In this document: piece after piece, positions 19,975-31,150 of the stretch
Numbering within the stretch: position 1 is the first letter of the stretch
How the letters are laid out: each line of letters starts with the position of its first letter
Source: Hygrophila difformis
Taxonomy: Eukaryota; Streptophyta; Magnoliopsida; Lamiales; Acanthaceae
NCBI GenBank assembly: GCA_030278955.1
Contig: JAOANR010000003.1
Coordinates: forward strand, 49,696,902-49,760,901
Length of the DNA: 64,000 nucleotides
Direction: 5' to 3'
Notes under the pieces: model-generated
Told to the model about the DNA's origin: nothing
The model's input: only the letters and a program-made list of their open reading frames with translations
Database searches by the model: none
Position numbers and translations under genes: made by a program

Positions 19975-22900
19975 ATGGCCAATCGGAAATCAAGTGCCTG
20001 TGCTATTTGCGAGAAATCCAATCTCGCTGCTATTTGTTCCGTTTGCGTTAATTATAGGTAAATTTCTGCATCATAGTTAAAAATGAAGACCTTCAGTTTT
20101 CTTGACTGTGTACCGGTTCATTGCTTTGTTGGTTTTCCATGACTTTTGCTCTGCTGATTGATGCTTGGTGCGATTTGGGTTAGGTTGAATGCATACAATT
20201 GCAATTTGAAGGTTCTGAAGAATAAGAGGGATGCATTTTATTCAAAACTGACACAAGTTCTTGTCGCTAAGGTACATTTGGTGCGGACTTAATATGGTTA
20301 AACTAGATGCTGAAGGATCCAGCTATTCATTTGTACATACATTCATCTTATATTTGCAACAATTACACTGAAATAAGGTTTTGTGCGTACATACAGCATA
20401 CTGAAGATAAGCAATCATCTTTGTGAAACTCATTAGAATTTATGTTGATGAAGGAAAAAATCAGATTTGATTTTGCCCATGTGATTGTTTTTGTTTTGGC
20501 TGTCCTTTATTGTGTCCCTATTTGATCTCTGTGATATTGCTTATTTGGCAATGTGAATTTCATGTAATATCTACTTTCAATTCTTATAGGGAAAGGCTGA
20601 TGATCAACATAGTTGGCGGGTGCTTCAAAATGAGAAATTAGCAAAGTTGAGAGATAAGCTCCAGCATCGTAAGGAACAAGTTTCTAAAGGTGACTCTCAA
20701 TAATTTTGGTCACAAACAATTTTAGCCCTCTTGTGGTCTTTGTTTTGAATGTTGTTACTGGTGTATACTTGTTTATTTTATTTTAAATTTTTTCCAGGGC
20801 GGGCTAAGATTGACAAGATATCTCATGATCTTAAAGTCAAATATGAATTGCTTGAATCGGCAAACAATCTGGTATCACAGATGGCTTTTAATACCTTGCT
20901 TAGGCTCAAATTTATCTTGAGGTCTTTTGTATTCACAGTTCAGTATTTGGTTTTCTGGGATTATTGTGTTGAGAAGTTTCTGTTTGATGTGTAATTGCAG
21001 TTGGAGAAGAATCGTTTGGAAAAAGTTGAAAAATATTATCCTAACCTTATCTGCACACAGAGGTTGGGGCATGTAAGTGATGTTTGAATTATTTTTATTT
21101 TAATCCCTCTGTCCCACTCAAAGTGTTTCATTTTGACTTTTGACACTGTTTATTGATCAACTTTGACCTAATGTTATCGTAATTATATCCGAAAAAAATA
21201 TAGTCAAGTTTGGTCCTCTAAATCATATAGTTTTAGAGTATATATTTTACATAATTTTTACATATGTACATTTTAAGATATTAATTGTTAAAAAAATGCA
21301 TTGGATGACGTGCCAAAAGTTTAGAGACAAAAATAATGAGACAAGAGAGTAATTATTTTTTGTTTGGTATCGTAAAATTAAATCATTGCTAGGCGTCCTT
21401 TTATTGATTTATCTTCTATTATCATCATCACCACCACCACCACCACTAGTATAGTCCCCACGCGAATGTGCGACAATGTTGAATAAACATTAGTTAATTT
21501 AAATTCATATCAGTATTTTCTTTTGTGGCGTAGCCGAAGCCAGGAAAAAACAAATTCATATCGGTATTGAAATCCAATACACTTTTTTCATGTACATATA
21601 TATATTAGAATTTTTATATTATTGTACTAGTGTATAACAGTTTATGAATAAGTTTACCAAGAAATATTTTGAAATAGATACAATAATTTTTATAATATTT
21701 TGAGGAACTTTATACACTAAATTTTCTGGTACATGTAGAGACTAGAGAACATCAAAACAAAACTTTCAAATACACTATATGTATAATTATAAATAATGAT
21801 TAATTTCTTTTAATAGAAACATAAACAATCACACTGTTTATTATTGAATTGTTTAAAGTGCATGTTTATGTAATTAAGTAATTTATTATTGTTATTTATT
21901 ATTACTAAATTCAAATCATTTATATAATTACAGAAAAAATCATTTTTTGTAACTATTAATTCAATTCCAAATTAAAGCTAATACTAGTATATATGGGTGT
22001 GGGTGTGTGTGTATATCAATAGAGTATAAAGTAATAAGTTCTTCAACACAAGAAAATAATTTATGAGCCCACCTCAAATCAATTAGTAATAATAGAAAAT
22101 TTTATAGTATTATTTAAATTTTAATAGTATTTTTTTTATTCACATTTTAGATCACCTACATTAAAATTCATTTCATCCATAATATATGTAATTGTTTAAT
22201 AGATTATAAATATAATTTTTTTAAAAAATAAAAATCATTAGATTTTAAAATTAGATTATATATGATATTTAATTTAGTTTAATATAGTATTAAATTAAAA
22301 AAATTTAAAAAATCAAGTTTTATTAAATTATTTCATATAATTCACTTTCATTCTTGCAAATATACATATAAAGAAGCATGGAAATTTTATAGTAAAGGGA
22401 AATCTGGTGATTCATATAAATATACTGCTTTCCAAAATTATACTATGAATTTTTATTTTTATTTTTTCTTTAAATGGCTAATTAATGGATAGCTGGGAAG
22501 AATTGTAAAAGTTAAACAGGCGGGTAAACTTGTTTCCTACTTCTATTTTAGTAGTAGTAGTAGTAGTAGTAGATTGTAAATTGATGTTACTTGTAAATTT
22601 ATTATTATTATTATCATTATTATTATTTTACTATTATTATTATTATTATTATTATTATTCTCAAGAAAAATGATATTGCTTGTAAATTGATTTACAGATG
22701 GCAATTGCCTCTGAACGGCTGCACAAGCAATCTGTTATTATAAAGCAAATATGCAAGCTGTTCCCCCAACGGAAGGTACTTAACGATTTATTCTTAATTG
22801 TTATATTGGTTGTAGTATTTATCATTGAGTCTATTATTCTTGCTTGTCGTTGCAAACTTGCAATACAGAGTAACTGTTTCTAGTGATGCTTTAACGAGTA

Positions 22901-25574
22901 AAATTGAAAAAAAGGAACACGTGAACCCCTAAATTTATGTTTAACCCTTGACTTTGTTTGCTCTTGAACTCCTAAGACCCTGAAGTCTGTTAATAACAAC
23001 ATGCAAGTTGATCCTGTCTTTCAATTATGGGTGTGAGGGTTGTTTAATTTTTATCAATTCTTTCTTGAAAGTAGGTTCCACTTTTCACCTTAGTTCTGAA
23101 GCAGTGTGTATTGCCTCTGGTGTTCATAGCTGAATATTTGTTTTTGTTCTCTGTATAATGTTTGCGAAATAGCACCAGTGCTAGTTTTCTTGAAGGCATC
23201 CTTTTTGAAGTTCACTATTATTTCAGGTGTGCGTAGATGGTGAAACAAAAGGCTGTAGTGGTCAATATGATACCATTTGCAATGCTCGGTTACCAAGAGG
23301 ATTAGATCCCCACTCAGTTCCATCTGATGAGCTTGCGGCCTCTTTGGGGTAAATTTTATGAATATTGATCATTAAGAATTAAATTTGTAATAGCAACTGC
23401 TAAAAGCCGCCTATCTTATACTTCGTTTACTAGAATATGTTACCTTTCACTCCCACAATGGTAGTATTTATTATTGCATGAGGATATGGATTTCTATTCT
23501 GAAATGCCGATGAGTTAGTATCTCTGGAAATTGTGGACAGTTACTTTGGGTGGACATAGTACAAATATTGCTAATTAATTTGGTCTATCTTACTAAGAAA
23601 TAGAAGTGATTTGAGATGCATTTATTGGCAATTTAGAAATGCTCATTTCGTAGCAAGAACATGTAACTTGAAATCTGAATCTTGAATAAGTAAGTATTTT
23701 AAGAATGTTATCAGCTCAGATATCTTGGGTTTGCCATTTTGGAGGAATTTTTTAATTGAATTTTCTGAAGCATTACTAGTATTATTATTATTGCTCAGTT
23801 ATGTATAAATAGCTATACAACTGGACATTGCTTGTAAAATGTGTTGCACAATGTTTAACAAGAATGCTTCCCCCCATATTTTACAATTGCTGTTGGATGC
23901 TTTTAGAGTTCCTTTTTGCGTGAAGCTTTCTGAAGCATTTTTCTTTGTGTGTTTTGATTTACTGACTTTTTTTATATAAAACTCTTTAAATCAGTTACAT
24001 GGTGCAGCTCCTTAATCTTGTTGTTCCGGCTGTTTGTGCTCCTGCCCTTCATAATTCTGGATTTGCGGTATGTGTGGAACTCCATTCATACCCAGTATAA
24101 ACATGCATTGGTGGAATATTTTTGTTTTATTTTATTTTATTTATTTATTTTTATTTTTTATTTTCTTTTTTGTTGCACCTTGTTTTACATACCAACTTGC
24201 AATCAAGGAAACCACCTCAGGTGATATTGGTAGTAGTTTGATTGTTGAAAGTTGGCACATGATCAAATTTTAAATGTGGGAATACAAGAAATCTGGAAAC
24301 TGCACCAAATTAGTCAAGACAAATATAATGAGTTCCATGTACTGTGTAGTGTGTACACTTTGGAATGCTAATGCGGATGTGTATTGAAACTTTTACATTC
24401 ACTGATCCAAAATTGATGTCATTTTGGTTTGCCAATACAAAAATCACATTACATAAATGATAAAAGCATGTAGCTAACAATTTTATGCCTATTAATGTCT
24501 TTTCACCTTCTTTTTTTATTTACTTCCCATTACTAACAGGGTTTTGAGATATTGCAGATTTGAGTGATGAGTTTTTACTGTATTCATGGCTGTGCAGCTA
24601 CTAATTTCTTTTTTTATTTCCCCCCTTTGTAGTTAGTTTCTTCCTTCATAGTTTCGAAGGTTTTTCAAATGTTTGTTTTTATTGTTCATACTTTCACTTG
24701 TATCAGGGTTCCTGCTCTCGAATATGGCAGCGTGCCTCTTATTGGGATGCTCGTCCATCATCCCGAAGGTATTTTCTGAAATTATGGGGTTTAATTGATA
24801 AAACAGTTTGCTATTACTAAACTTAATTTCTACTACCCTCAGTGAATATGCGCTTTTCATTCCTCGCCAAAACTTCTGCACAACTGGGGGTGAAACTTCA
24901 GGGTATGAGAGAAGCTCTAGTAATTTTGGTGTTGCTTCGATGGAGTCTGAAAGAAAACCTCGGTTAGAACCCTCTGGTGGTAGTTTCAATTATTCTTCCG
25001 CTTCTCCACATTCAATTGAAACACACAAGGATTTGCAGAAAGGCATATCACTCCTTAAGAAAAGTGTGGCATGCATTTCTGCATACTGCTATAACTCATT
25101 GTCCTTAGAAGTTCCTTTGGAAGCCTCTACGTTCGAGGCATTTGCAAGATTGTTGGGTACACTTTCTTCTTCTAAGGAAATTCGAGCTGCTCTGTCATTG
25201 AAAATGGCACCATCAAGGTAAACACACAAGCTTTTCCTTGTGGTATTTGATTACTGCACCCAATTGTCTGAAAAATGTGTGAACTGTTGTAATTATCACA
25301 TGTTCTTAAATGGTTGTTTTCTTGGAAATGAATTTATACTAAAACTATCATGAACACAGCAGAGAGTGATTTTAGAATGCATACCCAGTAATGATTTAAG
25401 TTAGTGTTTATTTCCTATGACTTGTCACTGGGATAGGTTCATGGTATCGATTTTTTGTCTTTAATATAAAGGTCATCCAATCCAAGCCAACAGCTGAACA
25501 GATGTGTATGGAATGTGGAGTCGGCCAATTTATCTAGCACTTTAATGGAGAGTGCACATGCACTGCCTACTGTG
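19975..25574 (+). CDS. ATG14: ATG14-like autophagy protein, 11 exons, C-terminus not found
   Basis: Exons: 19975-20057, 20184-20271, 20590-20689, 20798-20871, 21001-21072, 22698-22775, 23227-23348, 23995-24067, 24707-24768, 24843-25217 and 25472-25574. All have GT/AG borders, and the joined 1230 bases stay open for 410 residues. The N-terminus has C9-x2-C12-x8-C21-x2-C24. A coiled-coil-rich stretch spans about 33-125 (KRDAFYSKLTQVLVAKGKAD...). It continues through YYPNLICTQRLGHMAI and VIIKQICKLFPQRKV to a serine-rich C-terminal half. These are the landmarks of plant ATG14/Barkor-like proteins, formerly annotated as an RNA polymerase II protein in Arabidopsis (At1g77890, At4g08540). The family recruits the Vps34 PI3-kinase complex to autophagosome sites. 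The last exon ends in phase 0 with a good donor, but no final exon or stop was found before the gap or after the retrotransposon array. The start fits the family and follows an acceptor-like site. Confidence 0.8.
21101..21351. mobile_element. Stowaway-like MITE in intron 5 of the ATG14-like gene
   Basis: The left end TAATCCCTCTGTCCCACTCA and the right end AATGAGACAAGAGAGTA are imperfect inverted repeats with flanking TA. The interior is very close to 58579-58842 (shared TGATCAACTTTGACCTAATG and ACATAATTTTTACATAT). Confidence 0.7.
21446..21480 (-). mobile_element. Second Helitron-like 3' terminus, in intron 5
   Basis: The minus strand reads CGCACATTCGCGTGGGGACT and then ATACTAG before T. This is a short GC hairpin, spacer and CTAG, like the end at 10736. 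The 5' end was not identified. It may explain part of the long AT-rich intron 5 (21073-22697). Confidence 0.35.
22551..22659. repeat. (TAG)n and (ATT)n microsatellites in intron 5
   Basis: (TAG)7-8 lies at 22551-22573 and interrupted (ATT)n at 22600-22659, about 40 bp before exon 6. Confidence 0.9.
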
Positions 25575-25791
25575 GTAAGTGCTCTAATCATTAGCTGTCT
25601 CTATTGAGAATTTTTTGTAAAAAGAAAATGTCATCTGCCTTGGTCATACTACTATTTTCCAAGGCAAAAGTTTCACATAAAAACCAGCTGTTTAGCATCA
25701 GTTTTATTATCCTTGTGATTTATTTTGGTAAGCACTGATCTCATTTGTTTATTAAAACCCTCTTGTTTTATTTATTTATTGATTGATTGAT
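25575..25791 (+). other. Start of the last visible intron of the ATG14-like gene
   Basis: The segment begins with the consensus donor GTAAGTGC. No acceptor followed by a frame resembling the family C-terminus is seen before the gap. Confidence 0.5.
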
Positions 25792-25793
25792 TA

Positions 25794-25843
<50 letters not shown>
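25792..25843. repeat. (TTA)n microsatellite
   Basis: About 17 uninterrupted TTA units. Confidence 0.95.
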
Positions 25844-25859
25844 CAGTAGCAGTTGTCAA

Positions 25860-26335
25860 TGTTTTAAAGTACGACTTTTGAGGTGGTGCGATTTTGTAGT
25901 GCCTCACAAGGCGTAAGCCTCGAGGCGTAAAATCAAAGCGTCAATTGAAAAATACATAAACTTATACGAAGTATGTAATATATTAAAAAAATTAAATATA
26001 TTAAATGTTTTTAAAACATCTAAAATATAAATTCAAAGCAATTTAAAATATTTCATAAGTCTTTAAAATCTTAAGTTCAAAACAAATAATAAGGAATATA
26101 AATTATAACTGTTCAAAAATCTAAGAAGTTATCCCCGTCTTCATCTTCATATGGAAAAAATACGCAACCGAAAGAAGAAAAAAATAAGAAAAGAAAATAG
26201 AAGAAGGGATTAAGGAAAACCGGTGAGATGATGAAGTCGAGAAACCGCCTTACAGAATACGAGAATGCGCTGTAGAATACGACAAGACAGAATACAGAAG
26301 GCAGGGTTGAGCCCGTGATGGCCATCTTTAAATTT
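25860..26335. repeat. Unclassified dispersed-repeat-like segment
   Basis: It contains GCCTCACAAGGCGTAAGCCTCG followed by GAGGCGTAAAATC, a motif style common in non-autonomous plant DNA transposons. It ends near GATGGCCATC. No terminal repeats could be paired and no coding frame is supported (minus ORF 26113-26325 is low-complexity). Confidence 0.35.
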
Positions 26336-26347
26336 TTTAAAAATAAT

Positions 26348-26628
26348 TGTTAGAAATTAATGCAAAATTCAAATAAAACTATATGTGTTATTAAATAGAA
26401 TATTCTAGAAAAATAAAGAAAATGATTTGTGTAGACCTCCGTAGAATAATGTTGATTAGTATTAATAATAATTTCTTTAGAATACTCTAAAAAGTCTGCC
26501 TACCCTATAAATATAGGTGAGCCCCTTCAATTGTAGTATTGAGTAGTGATAGTGAGTGTTGAGAAGTTGAGGGGTGAGTAAGTGTTGAGAAGTGAGTGAT
26601 CAAGAGGGTGAAGTGAGAAAGAGTGAAT
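26348..26628 (+). mobile_element. Probable copia-type LTR start, cut by the gap
   Basis: It starts TGTTAGAAATTAATGC, has a clear TATA box (CTATAAATATA, 26505-26515) followed by GAGCCCCTTCAATTGTAG, then a GTGAGTGTTGAGAAGT-type repeat. This is the layout of a short plant copia or TRIM LTR. The 3' end falls in the N run, so neither the CA end nor the internal region can be seen. Confidence 0.4.
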
Positions 26629-27128
26629 NNNNNNNNNNNNNNNNNNNNNNNNNNNNNNNNNNNNNNNNNNNNNNNNNNNNNNNNNNNNNNNNNNNNNNNN
26701 NNNNNNNNNNNNNNNNNNNNNNNNNNNNNNNNNNNNNNNNNNNNNNNNNNNNNNNNNNNNNNNNNNNNNNNNNNNNNNNNNNNNNNNNNNNNNNNNNNNN
26801 NNNNNNNNNNNNNNNNNNNNNNNNNNNNNNNNNNNNNNNNNNNNNNNNNNNNNNNNNNNNNNNNNNNNNNNNNNNNNNNNNNNNNNNNNNNNNNNNNNNN
26901 NNNNNNNNNNNNNNNNNNNNNNNNNNNNNNNNNNNNNNNNNNNNNNNNNNNNNNNNNNNNNNNNNNNNNNNNNNNNNNNNNNNNNNNNNNNNNNNNNNNN
27001 NNNNNNNNNNNNNNNNNNNNNNNNNNNNNNNNNNNNNNNNNNNNNNNNNNNNNNNNNNNNNNNNNNNNNNNNNNNNNNNNNNNNNNNNNNNNNNNNNNNN
27101 NNNNNNNNNNNNNNNNNNNNNNNNNNNN
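26629..27128. other. Assembly gap of 500 N
   Basis: Exactly 500 N, a conventional placeholder length. It hides the left edge of LTR-A and, if the nesting inferred here is right, the missing left part of LTR-C. Confidence 1.
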
Positions 27129-29724
27129 GTCGGGATGTCACCCTTCCCGCCACATCTCCCTAGTAAAGACAAACACGGGGGGGGGGGGTTTTTTCTCCGA
27201 GCTTACTAAAGAGATGCAAGGCTATGTATTGCAGTGTTTAAAACATTTAAAGCATTCAGAATAGCCCATACAATATAAATCGAAAATAATAAGAGCATAG
27301 CGCAGCGGAAATATTTAGTTTAGTACAGTATCGCAGCGGAAAATATAAAAAGGGCCGACATGGCCAAAACACGGGTTTAAACAGGCCCGTTCATAATATA
27401 GTCTAAGTACGAAATTTAAAAGCAAAATGAAAGTTCCCAAAATCCCATGCATGAATCGTGCTCACACATGCTCATTCCACATATTCTGTAAGGAAAGGAA
27501 TAAAAATGGTTTTGATCAGCAAAATTGCTGAGTAAGTTAACACATGCATGATCGTAGGGTTTTAAAAGCCATACTTTAATAATTTAACAAAAGCATGATA
27601 ATAACATATTATTTGATTTCATATAATCCATATCATATAGCACAATCTATCTCAGGCTCTATTTAATAGCACCTATCACATGGTTCAAGATAATAACCAT
27701 AATTTAAATAAAGCATTTAATAGTTTAATTGGACAACAATATCATTTAATCTAGTTTAATTTAATTTAGAATCCCCATTACATTCCCGATTTGGTATTTC
27801 AAGTTTCACGATAGAAATCGCGATGTCAACAAGTTTAGCCGGTAGCCCGGCGGCCGCAGCCGTATCAGCCGATACCCAGTACCACTCCGGAGCCTCGGGA
27901 AACCCATACGGATATTCACGAGAGTGTAGGCTCTAAGTTTCGCCGTTTTGGCAATATCACATTTCAAGTATAGCGCGCGGGGTCACCATCGTCCATTACG
28001 GCACGAAGTGAATCGTTAGGGGGCACCCTGCAGAGCACTCACCCCTAATTTTAATTTATCAAGTTTGTAAGGGGATTTAGTTTTTAAAATCTGCCTTCCA
28101 ATGTATTAATTTGGAAATAATATCTCAATTCGTTTCAACCCTAAAGGTTAATTCCATCTTTCGACAAGATTTCAAAATTTCGTTTCGGTAAATCACAGTT
28201 TACTCCAAAATTCGTCTAAAATCAGATTTAATTCCAAAAATTCCAAAATTTCATATCTGACTCGGAAACATCAAGATCTACAACTTTCGTGTTTTAACTT
28301 TTTCAATCCGAGATACCTAAGTAGGTCAAAATCGCCAATTTTCGCATAACAAGAAATCTGTCCGAGTTTAATACATCACAGATCAAAGATTTCAATTTCT
28401 ACCATATCAATTCAACTCCAAATTTAATGAACTTTGACAGGGATCATCTTAAGACATTTATCTACAACTTTCATGTTCGGCCAAAGATCTAAAACAGCCT
28501 AGATCCTATGTCAAAAACGTGATCAAGATCATTCCTAAGTTCTGTCCAAGATTTCAAGAACTAGGTTCAAACAGTTCGGTTTTAAAGGGTTTTCACATAT
28601 CAAATCAACTCCAAAAATTCTCAAATTTTTACAGTAGCTAGGTCTAAGTCTTAGGAACGTTTTTCGTCTTTTAAGTTTTTCCGTTTGAGTTCGTTTTAAA
28701 GGTCAGAAAAATTCAACAATTCTGTTGCGTCGGTAGGAAAACAAAAGTGGACAGATTTATGATTCTTGTCAAATCTTTTAGGTTTCGAATGTTTTAAAAT
28801 CTCCCAAAACCATGTAAGGTTAACTTACAGTGTCTATGAACGTCGGGAATGTCCAATTCGGAGGCGTGGCTTCCAGATCACCGTCTCTCCTCTCCGTTCG
28901 TCGGGTTCTACGATCTAGATTCGATACGAGGGTGTCGAAAGAAAAAGGAGATGATTAGGATTCGTTTTCGAATCGTTTATTGAAATAAGATTGGACCGAG
29001 ACTTACCACGACTATGGAGATCTGTAGAGAAACTCGTCCAACAGCGTTCGTCTTGGTTTCGTGCCTCCGACGACTTCGGATTTAGGGTTTCGAACGTATA
29101 GAATGCTTTAGGGTTTCGTAAACTTGTTCGGGGCTCCCAAGGGGCTTATTTATAGAATTCTCAATCCCTAGGGCGTCCACGGCCGACCTAAAGGTCTGGA
29201 GTCGAGAGATGTTCAACCGAAAGTCGAAAAATCCGCGTTCGGGTGAGAGATTCACGCAACACCAAATCTGTGGGGTGGCGCGGTCGTGGCGCGCTGAACC
29301 CCTTCCACCGCGCGGCCACCGCGCCGACTTCGCCTGGACTTCGGTCCGGGCGGGTCGTGCGATCCGTCGTGCTTTTCCGCCTCTCTTTCGGGTTTCTATC
29401 CCTCTATGCTCCCGGATTCCGATTCCCGGGGTATATTCGGGTTCATACTTTCTCCCTAATTTTATTCTTAGTCTAGTTGGATGTTTTGGACTCGAATACT
29501 CGAGTTCATTAGTGTCGGGTGTTGGTGTTCCATTTATCCATCCTTTTGTTTAATTAAATTTCTTTAATTCCTTTTTAAGTAAAAATCTCATTTCTCATTT
29601 TCCTATCTTTATTTATTTCTTTTATTTGCTGGATTGGTTTATTTATTTATAATATTTATTTTATTTATTATTTATTTATTTAATTATTGTTTTATTTTAT
29701 GTTGGAAAATTCTCGGGTATTACA
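27129..29724 (-). mobile_element. LTR-A: 3' LTR of chromovirus copy 1
   Basis: It matches LTR-B over its whole visible length and ends TCGGGTATTACA at 29724. Its TGTAACACCCC start lies in the gap. A TATA box (CTTATTTATA on plus) is at 29145-29154, followed on the minus strand by the transcribed part of the LTR. The first 70 bases beside the gap carry extra bases and an 11-G run absent from LTR-B, most likely sequence error. Away from the gap only about ten single-base differences from LTR-B were noticed by eye, so copy 1 inserted recently. Confidence 0.9.
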
Positions 29725-29740
29725 GTCTACCCTCCTTAAG
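29725..29740 (-). other. Polypurine tract of copy 1
   Basis: The minus strand reads CTTAAGGAGGGTAGAC immediately before the 3' LTR (TGTAATACCC). A perfect 8-bp-stem hairpin (CAACTTCG/CGAAGTTG) lies just beyond it, toward the integrase. Equivalent tracts border copies 2 (39130) and 3 (47672). Confidence 0.8.
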
Positions 29741-29930
29741 AATCAACTTCGTCCTCGAAGTTGTGTTTCGGTTTTTCTCGTCTCGTGCTAAGGTCTTGTG
29801 TTTGTTTTATTATGTTGTGACTGAACTTAGAATTAAAACTTCTAAGCTGCCTACGTACCCGGTAAAGGGATCAAGCCATAACGTAGTTCAAAAGTTTACA
29901 AGATTGCACGAAAAATTAGGGGGTATGACA

Positions 29931-29946
29931 TCCTCTCCCCCTTAAG
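29931..29946 (-). other. Second polypurine-like tract between integrase and the real tract
   Basis: The minus strand reads CTTAAGGGGGAGAGGA followed by TGTCATACCCCC. This looks like a polypurine tract plus an LTR start, about 206 bp before the true LTR edge. It is present in all three copies (also about 39336-39351 and 47873-47887). Confidence 0.6.
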
Positions 29947-29953
29947 ATTGCAG

Positions 29954-31150
29954 TTATGTCCCCATAACTGTGTCGGTATTGGTTTGGAACAATGTCGGGT
30001 ATCGTTCCCTCATGTCGGATTCTACTTCCCAAGTTGCCGTCTCGCTTTCGTGATTTGACCAAAGAACCTTGATCATTTTGATGGTTTTGTTCCTCGTTAC
30101 TCGCTCCTTAGTATCGAGAATACGCACTGGGACTTCTTCGTAAGTCAAATCTTCATCGAGCTCAATTATCTCCGGTTGAAGTACATGTGTCGGATCCGGC
30201 ACATACTTCTTTAGTTGCGAGACATGGAAGACATTATGAACTCTATCTAAGTGTGGCGGTAAAGCCAATCGGTAGGCTAGAGTTCCGACTCGTTCTAGAA
30301 TCTCGTAAGGTCCTATGTATCGCGGACTTAACTTCCCTCGTTTGCCAAAGCGCATCACCCCCTTCATGGGTGATATCTTTAGCATGACTCTATCTCCCAC
30401 TTGAAATTCTAGGTCTCGTCGTCTCACGTCGGCATAACTCTTTTGACGGTCTTGTGCGGCTTTCATCTTCCCCTGGATCACTTTGATTTGTTGAGCCATG
30501 TCTTCGATAAGTTGTGGTCCCACTACCACGGACTTATCGTTTTCTTCCCAGCTCAAAGGGCTTCGGCACTTTCGTCCATACAATGCCTCGAAAGGTGCCA
30601 TGCCGATACTAGCATGGTAACTATTATTATAGGAAAACTCAATCAAGGGTAAATGAGATTCCCAGTTTCCTTTGAATTCCAACACGCATGCTCTCAGCAT
30701 GTCTTCTAGTGTTTGGATTGTTCTCTCGGTTTGTCCATCCGTCATCGGGTGGAATGCGGTGCTCATTTTGATTTGAGTACCGAGAGCTTTTTGTAACTCC
30801 GTCCAGAAATGAGAGACAAACCTACTGTCTCTATCGGAAATGATATCATGTGGTACTCCATGTCGTCGTACCACATTATCAATGTAGGCTCGGGCCAATT
30901 GGTCCATAGTCCACGTGTCTTTCAATGGGATAAATATGGCTGACTTCGTTAGCCTATCCACAATCACCCAAATCTTGTTCATGCCTTTAGGTGATCGGGG
31001 TAATCCCGAGACAAAGTCCATTGAGATGTTATCCCACTTCCAACTTGGAATCTCTAGTGGTTGCATCAATCCTAAGGGTTTATGTCGCACTGCCTTAACC
31101 TTTTGGCAGGTGAGACATCTCGCCACGAAATTTGCCACTTCCTTCTTCAT
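29954..31150 (-). pseudogene. Copy 1 integrase with chromodomain-like tail
   Basis: The open frame runs 398 residues from MKKEVANF, but this methionine is internal: the zinc finger's two histidines lie in the upstream frame. C12-x2-C15 complete the HHCC zinc finger. The catalytic triad is D45, D106 and E142 (D-x35-E). The last ~50 residues (NKTIKMIKVLWSNH...TATWEVESDMRERYP) match the divergent chromodomain of plant Tekay/Del chromoviruses, which biases insertion toward heterochromatin. A one-base insertion near 31154-31157 (CCGGGCC versus CCGGCC in copies 2 and 3) separates it from the rest of Pol. The domain itself is intact. Confidence 0.9.

Noticed and set aside
26527..27264. Long ORFs spanning the gap
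   Set aside because: They consist almost wholly of N and are artefacts of translating the gap.
29209..29553. 114-residue plus-strand ORF in LTR-A and its copies in the other LTRs
   Set aside because: It lies in LTR sequence antisense to element transcription. It differs by frame and length among LTRs and has no recognisable motif.
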